From positions 1 to 64,000 of the forward strand of contig JAJPGY010000021.1 in NCBI GenBank assembly GCA_021325555.1: a stretch of 64,000 nt of DNA, written 5' to 3'. The notes under the pieces are model-generated. The model made no database searches. It saw only the letters and a program-made list of their open reading frames with translations, and was not told where the DNA came from. Shown piece after piece: positions 37,101 through 45,851 of the stretch. Each line of letters begins with the position of its first letter. The stretch's first letter is position 1. This stretch comes from Pseudomonadota bacterium (GTDB lineage Bacteria; Cyanobacteriota; Vampirovibrionia; Obscuribacterales; Obscuribacteraceae). The translations under genes and the position numbers were made by a program.

Positions 37101-38979
37101 CTACGGCCTGGCGCCGAGAGGGGAGTTCCGCCACCTTCTCGAGGAGGTGGCCCTGGCGCTTCCCTCGCTCGCCGACGAGGTGGGGACCCAGACAGTCGCT
37201 CTCGATCCCACCGTTACCCCGGTCGATCAGAACCAGGGGCTGCGGGGATCCAGCCTGTCCAATGCGGTGCTCGCCCAGCAGGCGGGCGAGCAGCCTCAAT
37301 CGACCGGCAAGCAGCCGGCCATAGGCGGTGAGAGCCTGGCGGCCGCGGGCTCCGGCTCGGACGAAGGCCCGGACGATAACGGCGCCGGCGGCCGGGTTGT
37401 GGTGGACACCGGTGCGGTCGGGGGCCGGTCGGCGTCGGTCAGACCGGGCGGCGGGCAGATGGCCGTGGCCGGCGCCGGTCGGTTGCTCGCCGCCGAGCAC
37501 ATCTTGAGCCATCACCTGGGAGCACCGCAGGCGGTGTCGCAGCACGGCACGACCATGGCCACCGCGTCCACGTTCCACCAGAGCAGCATGGTCCTGCCGG
37601 CCACCATGGTTCAGCAGCGCATCGAGATTCAGCCGGTGATCCAGGTGAGCAGGAGCCATTCGGACCTGACAATCTTCACCACCGCCAGCCAGGTGCTGAC
37701 CGGCATTCAGGGAGCGCGCTCGGACACCATCGCCTTCGGCGAGCGCGGGACGACGGTCAGCGTCGACGGCAGGCAGCTCGTCATCCACACGGGCAGGGTA
37801 TTTGCCGACAACGGCAACGAGCCGTTGACCGTGACGACACGCGGGGCGGAGGTGACCATCGCCCCGCATTCCGCCGCCAAGATCCTCGATGAGCCGGGCC
37901 GGCCGGTGAGCGTCATGGCGATTGCCGGTGGGCAGGCGGCCGTGATCGTCGAGCCGGCCGGCAGCGGCGCCGGCAAGATCACCCTGGCGCCGGGCGAGCA
38001 GGTGACACTGAGCGGCGGGCCCTTGAGCTTCGACCAGGATCAATCAGCTTTCAGATATGTGGCGTCGTTCGAGCCGGCGGCGCCCGGGGACGGGAGCCCG
38101 GCAGAGCACCGCCAGGCCGCGGGGCTGGCGCCGGCCAAGACCACCTTTTCTCTGGAGCGCTTTCTGGAGAGCGAGCCGATGCTGGCTGGCAGGTCCATAC
38201 GTCTGAGCGGGGCCAAGAGAGAGGGCTTCGACCGTATGATCTCGCATATCAGTCAGGCTGCCCGGGCGCAGGACCCGGGGTTCCGGCGGCTTGTCCCGGC
38301 GGCAGCCGGACCGTCCGGCGCAGAAGCAACGGAGCCGCCGCGCGTGCTGGCGAAGAACGGCACCCTGTTCACCCAGGACAGGACGGGGGCGATCGAGCTC
38401 AAGTCCGGATCCCTGTTCTTGAAGAGCTACTCGCCGGTCACGGTCAAAACCAGCCTCGGCGAGGTGCGCACCCGGGGGCGGGCGCTGGTGTCCATCGATT
38501 GCGAGAGGCGCCGCTTCCGCGTGCGCTCGTGCAGCGGGCCGGGCGCCGTTTTTGTCCTGGCGGGCGGCCGGCGGCTGCCGCTGGCGCCGGGCAGGGAGGT
38601 TCTCATCGCCGACCACCGGCCCACGCGATCCGAGGCGCTCCCGGGCGACGGCATCGGGCGCCGCCAGCTGTCCGCCTACTCGCTCAGTTGCAAGCTTTCC
38701 CTGGTCAGCGGCGATTTTTCCATCCTCTCCCTTCTCGGCAGCCAGGACTATATGCGGTGTCTTGTGGAGCCCCCCTCCGCCGAGCACAGGGAGGTGCGTG
38801 ACCGCCTGCTGAAGACGCACGCCGCCATCGAGTACCTGGGTCAATCGCGAGGCCGCTATTTCGTGCGGCCGAAACATACCGCCAGCTTGCCGGACGGACC
38901 GTTCAAGCGGTTCCCGAGCGACTACCCCGCGACCGGCGAAGGGGGGGGAGGAAACGTTCTTGTATGGAACGCCAGCTGA
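34144..38979 (+). CDS. large exported haemagglutinin-like beta-helix protein with FecR-type domains
   Basis: A 1611-residue protein. The start is taken as TTG 34144, with GGGGG about ten bases before; GTG 34177 is possible. A signal peptide lies at about 17-45. Residues about 58-330 resemble the filamentous-haemagglutinin N-terminal domain (GSLTITEGGVAHHVKPGDAV, IVNAGVISSRLGGVDI). A long Gly/Ser/Asn-rich region to about 980 reads as beta-helix. Two FecR-like beta domains follow at about 1190-1290 (IHTGRVFADNGNEPLTVTTR) and 1400-1490 (LKSGSLFLKSYSPVTVKTS, LGEVRTRGRALVSI). It is a surface or secreted candidate of two-partner-secretion type, but no TpsB transporter gene is present here. Confidence 0.82.
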   Translation: MRRNCLEKRERVPGRAGVALLLALALLLTPLGHRCALSHPAAAAGQPPAPHHGPAHSLALDLSSSDKSITLGHHLFGSSGSLTITEGGVAHHVKPGDAVTPAELAALLQVALSGRQSLLLNSSSSADGGSISLNLFSHAHLASLVIPRGVTAVDAASKSGLNVSGSLISDGMLLGVAGGAGALSVHAGLIQVGTGGSITTHVPAALLGSPGAAGGSVNLSLYSLSDIINSGSITASGSLLLSAAGRIVNQSQGAAAGAPPPVIAGALGTSLMAGSGTIVNAGVISSRLGGVDINTISGQALTIINAGGQVLAPLGTVNVRDQTYSGKDLTRVTGGLLAGQAVNFHGGNGSLAVLADEIRGPVNVSAGVANVAVKQGDLDLAGMTVTGDPTIVNTGGDVTLPANADGGHTLRFAGQDLAVMASGSIGGAAGLTMIDLSSSNGRGGSLTLAAGFQFSPGTGGTQVLQQSPGPVSNYSLVGPSGSGGSVNLGSVSVKTSGVAAGADAGNVTIVAHDGSPAASAGAVSIGGIDASAASGAAGAVTIIGQGGSIDLNGPITTGGAHAGAVTIAGGEPRGSGSLSINNGTVSGGAFQYFEDPTHAPVDVLVGGNISNTTAGVGASVSITSSGNLELAASSQLVSSRSILLESLAGGIKADGNNLVAARSSVFVLSDQGAITDLGGNTYRSTDGSLVLAAGGNVSIGPSTSLRANDFLLLLSVNGQVSTSGTAPGTGDTLVSNGTVGVLGSGPVTIAAANLISAGALAPAAPATGVMQSSDVASYGSTLIGSFSSVAVNSSVTSNGGDTLLLALGGNLTLGTGTAFQANGGEVNLFASGQVTGSANQFLARAVGTPESFAGGLVTVESGFSLHPGVLSLFTSLGGDTSELAGVESKILSAARTVSAIFNRNSGFYSPALDASGFVIDTALVGPSVHVTDNGIDLGAFIPLRPGGGTIRLDGSNIDITRGAVIIGATGPSALIDLQGSLFKVESYGLAPRGEFRHLLEEVALALPSLADEVGTQTVALDPTVTPVDQNQGLRGSSLSNAVLAQQAGEQPQSTGKQPAIGGESLAAAGSGSDEGPDDNGAGGRVVVDTGAVGGRSASVRPGGGQMAVAGAGRLLAAEHILSHHLGAPQAVSQHGTTMATASTFHQSSMVLPATMVQQRIEIQPVIQVSRSHSDLTIFTTASQVLTGIQGARSDTIAFGERGTTVSVDGRQLVIHTGRVFADNGNEPLTVTTRGAEVTIAPHSAAKILDEPGRPVSVMAIAGGQAAVIVEPAGSGAGKITLAPGEQVTLSGGPLSFDQDQSAFRYVASFEPAAPGDGSPAEHRQAAGLAPAKTTFSLERFLESEPMLAGRSIRLSGAKREGFDRMISHISQAARAQDPGFRRLVPAAAGPSGAEATEPPRVLAKNGTLFTQDRTGAIELKSGSLFLKSYSPVTVKTSLGEVRTRGRALVSIDCERRRFRVRSCSGPGAVFVLAGGRRLPLAPGREVLIADHRPTRSEALPGDGIGRRQLSAYSLSCKLSLVSGDFSILSLLGSQDYMRCLVEPPSAEHREVRDRLLKTHAAIEYLGQSRGRYFVRPKHTASLPDGPFKRFPSDYPATGEGGGGNVLVWNAS

Positions 38980-41558
38980 CGGCCCTCATCATCGCCATCG
39001 CCCTTGTCCAGTGGTCGCCGGCGCTCGCTCCGGCCGCGGCCGCTGCCGGCCGGGCCCGGCCGGGCCCGGTAAAGGAGGAGAGCCCTTTCAAGGAAGGCTT
39101 CGAGAGCGATCCGGCAGAGGAGCTCAACGAGAAGGTGTCTCTGCTTTACCGGCAGGGCAAGTACGAGGAGGCGTTGCCGCTGGCTCGCCAGGCGGTGGCG
39201 GCGACCGAGAAGGTGAGCGGCGGGCGCTCCCCGCAAGCGGCCAGAGCGCTCAACAACCTGGCGTGGCTGCTCCAGGCGACCGGCGATTACGCCGGAGCCC
39301 GGGCGCTTTTCGAGAAGGCGCTGGCCATCAATGAGGAGACGCTGGGCAGCGAAGACGCGGAGGTGGCGACGAGCCTGAACAACCTGGCCGCCCTGCTCAG
39401 CTATGAGGGTGATTACGCCTCGGCCCGCCCGCTCTATGAAAGGGCGCTTTCGATCCAGGAGAAGGCCCTGGGACCCGACCACCCGGCGCTCGGCGACACG
39501 CTAAATAACCTGGCCGTGTGTCTGGAGTCCGGCGGCCAGCAGCAGGCATCGCTGCCGGTCTACGAGCGGGCGCTGGCTGTCGCCGAGAAATCGCTCGGAC
39601 CCGATCATCCGGATGTGGCCACAAGCTTGAACAACCTGGGGGCCATCTACGAGGGGATGGGGAACCTCGGCGAAGCGCGTTCGATGTTCGAGCGGGCCCT
39701 CAAGATCCGCGAGAAAACGCTCGGCCCCTATCACCCGGATCTGGCCGAGAGCCTGAACAATCTCGCCCTGGTGAAAGCAGCCCAGGGCGACAGCGACTCG
39801 GCCGGGCAGCTGCTGGCGCGCGCGCTCCAGGTATACGAGCGCAGCCTGGGACCGGACCATCCGGATGTGGCCAGTGCGTTGAACAATCTCGGCAAGCTCG
39901 ACTGGCGGCGCGGCAGGTCCGCCGAGGCGCGCGCCAGCTTCCTGAAGGCCGCCGCCATTATCGCCCGCCACGTGCAGAATCTCCTGCCCAGCCTCTCCTT
40001 TGCCGAGCAGCGCGCCTTCCTGCAGACGAAAATACCGGAGGAGATCTCCATCCTGCTTTCGACCTGCCGCCAGGGGGAGGAGCTGGCGGCCGCCTACGAT
40101 TACATTTTCCGCTGGAAGGGGTTGCTCATCGAGTCGTTGCGCTGGCAGAAGGCGGTCAGCAGCCTGGGCCGCGACCCCAGGTACAAGGAGCAGGTCGACC
40201 GCCTGCAAGATATCCGCGCGCGGCTGGCGAGCTGGTATCACGAGGCCGGCTCGGTGCCCTACGGCGAATGGAAGAGCCGCAACGACGCCTTGACCAGGGA
40301 CAAGGAGTCGCTGGAGCGCGATCTCTCCAGGGCGGTCACGGCGGGCGCAATAAGAGATGTGCTTGCCGACTACGATCTGGCCAGGTTTCGCGGCTTGCTC
40401 AAGGAAGACGAGGCGCTCGTGGACATCTATCGCTATCAGGAGATCGGCGGCTCAGGCGATCAGGTGCAGCGCTATGCGGCTGTTGTCTGCGGCCGGGAAG
40501 GCCCTATCCGATCCGCCGATCTCGGAGAGGCGCGCGCGGTCGACGCGGCGCTTAACGGCTGGAGAAAGCAGGTCCTGGTGAGGAATACGGCGGAGGCGGA
40601 ATGGAAGGCGGCCGCTCATCTGGTCTGGGATCCCGTGCTGGCAGACCTTCCAGCCGGCGCCCGCAAGGTCTTCTGCAGCCCTGATTCTCAGCTGAGCAAG
40701 CTGCCCTGGCACCTGGTGCCGGAAAGCAATCAGGCGAGCCGCGGTCTTATGGTGTCGCAGCTCGATTCGATGAGGGAGCTGGCCGTGCTCACCGCCGAGC
40801 CGCCGGCCAGGCCCACCGCCGGCCGGCCGTTGTTTCTGGTGGCCGGCGGCGTCGATTTTGGCCACGAGACCGGTGATGCGCAGGGCAGCGTGCTGAGCTT
40901 CAAGCCCCTGCCGGGAACGCTCGAGGAGGCGATGGCGCTCAAGTCCCTGGCCGACAGGCAAGGCATGGTGGTGTCCGTGCTGACCGGACGGGAAGCGACG
41001 AAGTCACGGCTGCTCTCGCTTTTGCCCCAGGCATCCTGGGTCCATCTGGCCACGCACGGGTATTTCTTCGACGAGGCGCGGACCGCCAGGCTGGCCAGGC
41101 GCTCGACGTTCGCCAGAAGGACGGCGCGGCGCCCGCTGCGCAACCCCTTGGTGGAGTCCGGAATCGTGCTGGCCGGGGAGGACACGGGCGGGGCCGGTTC
41201 GGGACGATTCCTGACGGCCGAGGAGATGGTGGGGCTCGATCTGGGGCGAGCCGAGCTTATGACGCTGTCGGCCTGCGAGACCGGGCTGGGCGAGCAGGCG
41301 ACAGGCCAGGGGGTTCTCGGCTTGCGTGCCTCGATCATGGCCGCCGGCGCGCGCAGCATTGTCATGTCGCTGTGGAAGGTGCCCGACGAATCGACGCTCA
41401 AGCTCATGCAGGAGTTCTACACGAACCTGTGGGTCAAGAAGCTGCCCAGGATAGAGGCCCTGAAGAAGGCGCAGGAGGCGGTCAGGAACGAGCCTTACGA
41501 AAGATTCGCCAGCCCTATCTACTGGGCGGCATGGGTGCTGGTCGGGAAGGGCTGGTAG
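38964..41558 (+). CDS. exported TPR-CHAT protease-like protein
   Basis: An 864-residue protein. It has a signal peptide (LTALIIAIALVQWSPALAPAAAAA), then about seven 42-residue TPR-10/kinesin-light-chain-type repeats at 50-340 (LGPDHPDVATSLNNLGAIYEGMGN). A helical linker follows, then a C-terminal CHAT domain from about 600. The caspase-type dyad is intact: His698 in HLATHGYF and Cys771 in LSACETGLG. GGAGGAAACG stands about 12 bases before ATG 38964. The start overlaps the end of the haemagglutinin-like gene by 16 bases, so the two are almost certainly made together. Proteolytic activity and target are inferred only. Confidence 0.9.
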   Translation: MERQLTALIIAIALVQWSPALAPAAAAAGRARPGPVKEESPFKEGFESDPAEELNEKVSLLYRQGKYEEALPLARQAVAATEKVSGGRSPQAARALNNLAWLLQATGDYAGARALFEKALAINEETLGSEDAEVATSLNNLAALLSYEGDYASARPLYERALSIQEKALGPDHPALGDTLNNLAVCLESGGQQQASLPVYERALAVAEKSLGPDHPDVATSLNNLGAIYEGMGNLGEARSMFERALKIREKTLGPYHPDLAESLNNLALVKAAQGDSDSAGQLLARALQVYERSLGPDHPDVASALNNLGKLDWRRGRSAEARASFLKAAAIIARHVQNLLPSLSFAEQRAFLQTKIPEEISILLSTCRQGEELAAAYDYIFRWKGLLIESLRWQKAVSSLGRDPRYKEQVDRLQDIRARLASWYHEAGSVPYGEWKSRNDALTRDKESLERDLSRAVTAGAIRDVLADYDLARFRGLLKEDEALVDIYRYQEIGGSGDQVQRYAAVVCGREGPIRSADLGEARAVDAALNGWRKQVLVRNTAEAEWKAAAHLVWDPVLADLPAGARKVFCSPDSQLSKLPWHLVPESNQASRGLMVSQLDSMRELAVLTAEPPARPTAGRPLFLVAGGVDFGHETGDAQGSVLSFKPLPGTLEEAMALKSLADRQGMVVSVLTGREATKSRLLSLLPQASWVHLATHGYFFDEARTARLARRSTFARRTARRPLRNPLVESGIVLAGEDTGGAGSGRFLTAEEMVGLDLGRAELMTLSACETGLGEQATGQGVLGLRASIMAAGARSIVMSLWKVPDESTLKLMQEFYTNLWVKKLPRIEALKKAQEAVRNEPYERFASPIYWAAWVLVGKGW

Positions 41559-41680
41559 AGCCAGTGGTGCCGCCCGCGGTGGCCAGTCCGCCGCCGCCAA
41601 GATACCAGAAGTGGTGGCGTCGCCTCCCGGGCTCTGCCACCACAACCAGTACTACGGGCGGGGAAAACCTGTTCAATCCG

Positions 41681-42628
41681 TCATGCAGACTGCCCGTTCT
41701 GCTGCCAGGGATTGGCGCCGGCGACCGCGCTCGATGTGCCGGCCGTCACGCCGTTGTTCGTGATGTCGTTGTAGGAGGGGCCGACGAGGTACGAGGGGTC
41801 GAGGCTGGCCAGATCATTGGGCCCGCTCATGGTCAGCGCCGGATCAATCGGCTGTCCGATCGGTATGTCCGAAGGGGAGCCCTGGGCGCTGGCCAGGTTG
41901 CTGTAAGGCTGGTTGGCGTAGATCCCCGGATCGCCGTTGAAGGGGACGCTGGCGTAAATTCCCGGGTCGCCGTTGAAGGGTATGTTGGCGTAGAATCCGG
42001 GATCTATCGATTGCCCGTTGCCGAAGGAGTTGGCGTAGAATCCGGGATCGATTGGCTGGCCGCCGTAGATGGGACCGAAGCCGCCCGGCTCGCCCGGGTA
42101 CGGCATCTGACCGGGCGATTGCGCCCAGAAACCAGGGTTAAGGTATGGACCGCCGTTCCAGGTATTGTTCCAGGTGTTGTTTATGTTGATCGGGTTGTCG
42201 CCGTCATTGTCGGAATCACCCGGACCCTCGCCGCCGTTGCCGGCGTGCTTGTGCAGGTTGTGGCGGTGCAGCTTTCCCCCGTGATCGTGATGATGGCCTT
42301 TGGTCCCGCCGGCGATGTCACGCTGTCCTTCCTGGATGTCCTGGAGACCTTCCTGGATCTCCTGCTCGCCTTTCCGCGTGTTGCCGGCCTGAATATCATT
42401 CAGACCCTGGGTGATGTCGGCCCGGCCCTCGGTTATGTCCTGCTGTCCTTCGCCGACGAGACTCATCGGCTGCAGCCCGGGGCAGTTCAACTTCCTGTAG
42501 TCGTTCAAGGCGATCCTCAGATGGGGATCGTTCGGATTGAGCGCCTGCTGGCTCAAGTCTTGAGCCGCCATGCCGCCGTTCTGAAGTATTGCCCCTTCCC
42601 CGGGGGCTACCGGTTGATCTCCAGCCAT
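41681..42628 (-). CDS. repeat-rich His/Asn/Pro/Gly protein of unknown role
   Basis: A 315-residue protein after a strong GGAGG site. Residues about 60-108 are a run of short units of the form D-I-x-E/Q-G (QQDITEGRADITQGLNDI, QEIQEGLQDIQEGQRDIAGG). A His/Lys cluster follows (GHHHDHGGKLHRHNLHKH), then an Asp/Asn stretch. The C-terminal half is built of copies of (D)PG-F/I-YA-N/S with spacers such as FNGD and GQPID. It has no signal peptide. Such composition suggests metal binding or a structural role; I know no family. The gene is convergent with the CHAT gene. Confidence 0.75.
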   Translation of the reverse strand: MAGDQPVAPGEGAILQNGGMAAQDLSQQALNPNDPHLRIALNDYRKLNCPGLQPMSLVGEGQQDITEGRADITQGLNDIQAGNTRKGEQEIQEGLQDIQEGQRDIAGGTKGHHHDHGGKLHRHNLHKHAGNGGEGPGDSDNDGDNPININNTWNNTWNGGPYLNPGFWAQSPGQMPYPGEPGGFGPIYGGQPIDPGFYANSFGNGQSIDPGFYANIPFNGDPGIYASVPFNGDPGIYANQPYSNLASAQGSPSDIPIGQPIDPALTMSGPNDLASLDPSYLVGPSYNDITNNGVTAGTSSAVAGANPWQQNGQSA

Positions 42629-42934
42629 GATCTAACCTCCACATGCCCCGGCTCCCTGAGCAGGGGTTCGCTTGTCTGTCTGCAAGCCGGTGGCTGATCT
42701 TCTAAATACTTTCCAACGACACCGAGTCTTAAATTGAAAGGGATATGTTAAAGATGTCGTCCGGTCAGTTAGCCTTGACGGCAATTAGTAAGATGTCTTC
42801 CAAGCCGAGCCTACGTTGTGACGCTGATGGTATGGTGTTTTTTCCGATCTGTCAGTGGGGAAAATACGTAGTTGGAAAAATTTTCCCGCCCGCCGGTCTG
42901 AAATAGCCTGCGGGCTCCGTGCGGGCAAGCCTGC
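42629..42934. other. AT-richer intergenic region upstream of the repeat-rich protein gene
   Basis: No gene is seen. It must hold the leftward promoter for the 315-residue gene, but I could not settle on a -10/-35 pair. A perfect 8-bp hairpin GGGAAAAT/ATTTTCCC (42858-42865 with 42880-42887) lies just after the kinase gene stop and could terminate that transcript. Confidence 0.4.
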
Positions 42935-44761
42935 CTATTGTCGGGCGGTCATCGCCTGGAGCCTGCCCTCGAACTCATTTGCCTGGGCGTCCCTTTGTAT
43001 GGTCCGCAGGAGCTGGGTGTATTGACCCAACCAGGCTGACACTGCCGGGTGGGACTCGTCCGCGCCCGCCCGTGAGGGCGCTGCCGGCGTACCGTTGCCG
43101 GCGCCCAGCGATCTCTGCATGATCGGAAGCGCCCTGCGCAGAAGCGGCTCGGCTGCCCTGTAGTCGTCTTGTTTGACGTAGAAGAATGCCAGGTCGTTCA
43201 GCCTGAGGGCCACCTGCCAGCTCTGCGGACCGGCCACCTTCTCGTCGATGGCCAGCGCGGCCTTGTATAGCTGCTCGGCCTTGTCGGTCTTGCCCTGCTC
43301 CATGCATATGTTGGCCAGGCTGCTCAGGGTGTCGGCCATCTCCCGGTACTCTGCCGATTTCCTCTGGTCGAACCGGCGGGGGACCACGCTGAGGCTGAGG
43401 TCGACCAGTCTGCTGAGGCTGCTTCCGGTGTCGCCGATCCGGGACATGATCTGCTTTTTCGTGATCCGGGCCAGGCTCGCTCCGACCGTCCCGGCTTCCT
43501 TGAACTTCCCTTCCGCGTGATAGGCGTCCCTCAGATTCTTCAAGCTCAACGCGTAGCGCCGGTCCGACTCCCCGAGCTGCCGCGCTTGCGCAAGCGCGCT
43601 CTTGAACTGGCTTTCCGCTTCAGCATAATCGCCTGCTTCCAGGGCATCGCGCCCGATCCTGGTGCACTCCTCCCACTTTGCCGCCGTGGCGTCCGGAGAC
43701 CGGGACAGCCAGAGCCGCACGGACAGGACAGCCAGCAGCGCCACCGCCAGCAGTGCGACGGCGTAGGGGGCCCGGCCGGGCAGGTTCCCGGGCCGGCGTA
43801 TGCGCGCCGGGGCGCGCGACCCAGTTTTGGCGGCGCCGTCGCGCGTGCCTGCAGGATTGACCGCCGCGTAAGCGAGCTCGTCGCGCAACTCGGCCATCGA
43901 TTGCTGGCGCCTGCCCGGATCCTTCTCCAGCGCCCTCATCACGGTGCGGGCAAGGCTGTCCGGTATATAAAGATCCGGGCGCGTAGCCTCGAACGCTGGC
44001 GGTGGATCCGAAATCTGCTTCTGCATGGTGTCCAGCATGTTCTCCCCTATGAGCGGGGGCGTCCCGGTGAGCACCTCATACATGACGCAGCCCATGGCGT
44101 AGATGTCCGAGCGACCGTCGAGCGGCTTGCCCTGGCACTGCTCGGGGCTCATGTAGAGGGGGCTGCCGAAGACCTCACCTGTCTGCGTCAGCTTCTGCGC
44201 GTGCTGGTCAGCCCAGGGCAGGAGCTTGGCGATGCCGAAATCGACGAGCTTGACGAAATCCGGGTGGTCGCCGGTGGTGAGCAGCATCACGTTGCTGGGC
44301 TTGAAATCCCTGTGGAGAATTCCTTTCTGGTGCGCGTGCTGCAGAGCGTCGCAAGCCTGCTGAAAAATGTGAAGGGCGCGCTTGACGCCCGGCAGCTCTT
44401 TGTCCTCGATGATCTGAGACAGGCTCATCCCCTGCACGTAATCCATCACCATGTAGGGCACGCCCCTGGGCGAGACGCCAAAATCCAGGATGTCGATGAT
44501 GTTCGGGTGCGAAAGCGTGCTCACCGCCCTCGCCTCCTGCTCGAAGCGCTTCAGCCGTGCCTGATCCGACGCGTAGTGGTGCTTGAGCATCTTTACGGCC
44601 ACGTTTTTCTCAAGCATCAGGTGGGTGGCCCGGTAGACGACGCTCATTCCCCCCACGCCGATGAGGTTGGTGATGCGATAGCGGTTGGCTATGACGACCC
44701 CGATGAGGGAGAGCATCTCAGCGTTCTCATTCGTCTGGGGGAAGATGGTTTCGCCGTCCAC
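42935..44761 (-). CDS. membrane-anchored Ser/Thr protein kinase with extracytoplasmic TPR domain
   Basis: A 608-residue Hanks-type kinase. The kinase domain (about 26-300) has the P-loop GVGGMSVVY, VAVKML with the ATP Lys, HRDFKPSN, DFG and SPE in place of APE; all catalytic residues are present. A Pro/Arg linker and one membrane segment (about 330-350) lead to a TPR region (about 360-590). The TPRs would face the periplasm if the kinase is cytoplasmic. The start is GTG 44761 after AAGGATG. It may link an outside signal to phosphorylation inside; substrates are unknown. Confidence 0.93.
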   Translation of the reverse strand: MDGETIFPQTNENAEMLSLIGVVIANRYRITNLIGVGGMSVVYRATHLMLEKNVAVKMLKHHYASDQARLKRFEQEARAVSTLSHPNIIDILDFGVSPRGVPYMVMDYVQGMSLSQIIEDKELPGVKRALHIFQQACDALQHAHQKGILHRDFKPSNVMLLTTGDHPDFVKLVDFGIAKLLPWADQHAQKLTQTGEVFGSPLYMSPEQCQGKPLDGRSDIYAMGCVMYEVLTGTPPLIGENMLDTMQKQISDPPPAFEATRPDLYIPDSLARTVMRALEKDPGRRQQSMAELRDELAYAAVNPAGTRDGAAKTGSRAPARIRRPGNLPGRAPYAVALLAVALLAVLSVRLWLSRSPDATAAKWEECTRIGRDALEAGDYAEAESQFKSALAQARQLGESDRRYALSLKNLRDAYHAEGKFKEAGTVGASLARITKKQIMSRIGDTGSSLSRLVDLSLSVVPRRFDQRKSAEYREMADTLSSLANICMEQGKTDKAEQLYKAALAIDEKVAGPQSWQVALRLNDLAFFYVKQDDYRAAEPLLRRALPIMQRSLGAGNGTPAAPSRAGADESHPAVSAWLGQYTQLLRTIQRDAQANEFEGRLQAMTARQ

Positions 44762-44778
44762 AATCGCATCCTTTTCGG

Positions 44779-44806
44779 ATTATGCAACGCCCGACTTGTA
44801 TTTCAA
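44779..44806 (-). promoter_or_regulatory. sigma-70-type promoter of the kinase gene
   Basis: On the minus strand, TTGAAA (44801-44806), a 16-base spacer and CATAAT with an upstream TG (44779-44784) lie just before the GTG start. The leader would be only about 10 bases. Confidence 0.55.
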
Positions 44807-45283
44807 TCTTAGCCGACGCGCCGGGGCTGTTCGCGCATCGTGGCCGCGTACTGCTGGAGGCCATGATCTTGCGAAAAATACGCTGGTCGTACATGAAGCC
44901 GCTGGGCGCAATCTGCAAAAAGCCCCCAGCACCGGCGGCACCCCGTTGTTGCCGGTGACCATGCAAAACCGCCTGCTGTCGGACAACCGGGCGAGGGTGC
45001 TCATCAGGTTCCCGTAGATCGACTGCTCGCGGGCCGATCTTGGCTCGAACAGGCACGGCTGCGTCCACACCTCGTGAAGGGTGCCCATGATCGACAGCAG
45101 ATGACCGGCCACCTCGTGGTGCCTTTAAGGGTGCTGGGCTTGAATTTCCGGCAGACCGCCAGCATCCCCGGCGCGGATACTGGACACCACCAGCGGTGCC
45201 CGCCCGGCCGGCAGCTCCGGTCAAGCGCGACCGGTAGGATTTAAGCATAGACCCGGGTGCCGCCAAGGGCAATCGGGCCGGAG
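44807..45283. other. stretch without a confident gene
   Basis: About 480 bases with only weak frames. A leftward frame at 44780-45112 has protein-like segments (LLSIMGTLHEVWTQPCLFEPRSA; IYGNLMSTLARL) and could be a remnant or a small gene. It would run into the kinase promoter and has no good ribosome site. I do not call it. Confidence 0.35.
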
Positions 45284-45754
45284 CTATTTCAAGTTTTTGA
45301 GCAGCCCGGCGCCCAGCCCCAGCGCAGCCCCTACCCCGGCGGTCTTCGCGGCGGTGCCGTGCCGGCGGCTGCCGGCCAGCCCGAGCCCGCCCCCGATAAG
45401 AGTGCCGGTTGCGACATCCTTGATGATCGGATGTCTCTTCATGGTCGCGCTCGAGCGCACGAGCCCGACGCCCGCACCGGCGCCGGCCCCGATTGCCGCC
45501 CCGCGGACGACGCCGCGGTGGGTGATAAGACCCGTGAGCGCTCCGGCTCCGGCCCCCAGGCCGGCTCCCATCGTCGCCGCCTTAACCTTGGGATGCCGCG
45601 AGAAATAGCTCTTGTCGTGGCCGCTCACGTGGACGCGGGTCTTGGTGGCGGTGCCGTGGAGGGTGGTGTCGCTTGCCAGGGCTGGACCGCCCAACTGCGT
45701 AGTGAAGAGCAACGCCGTCAAAAGCCCGGTTGCCCGTCTGTCTCCTTTAACCAT
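45284..45754 (-). CDS. exported glycine-zipper protein
   Basis: A 156-residue protein after AAGGAGG (six bases from ATG 45754). A signal peptide (GLLTALLFTTQLGGPALA) is followed by a His/Lys segment and three Gly/Ala-rich hydrophobic hairpins with GxxxG spacing (GAGLGAGAGALTGLI, GAAIGAGAGAGVGLV, GTLIGGGLGLAG). It is typical of glycine-zipper envelope proteins. The specific role is unknown. Confidence 0.75.
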   Translation of the reverse strand: MVKGDRRATGLLTALLFTTQLGGPALASDTTLHGTATKTRVHVSGHDKSYFSRHPKVKAATMGAGLGAGAGALTGLITHRGVVRGAAIGAGAGAGVGLVRSSATMKRHPIIKDVATGTLIGGGLGLAGSRRHGTAAKTAGVGAALGLGAGLLKNLK

Positions 45755-45851
45755 GGGATCCTCCTTGCTGATATCTCCCCAGTTGGACCCCCACCACTGC
45801 CCATTATGAAGCAAGGAGGCATGGCGGTCCAGTCGACATCAACCTTGAAAG

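Noticed and set aside
44780..45112. A leftward 110-residue gene upstream of the kinase
   Set aside because: It has no ribosome site, would overlap the kinase promoter, and has no recognisable domain. It is kept only as a note.
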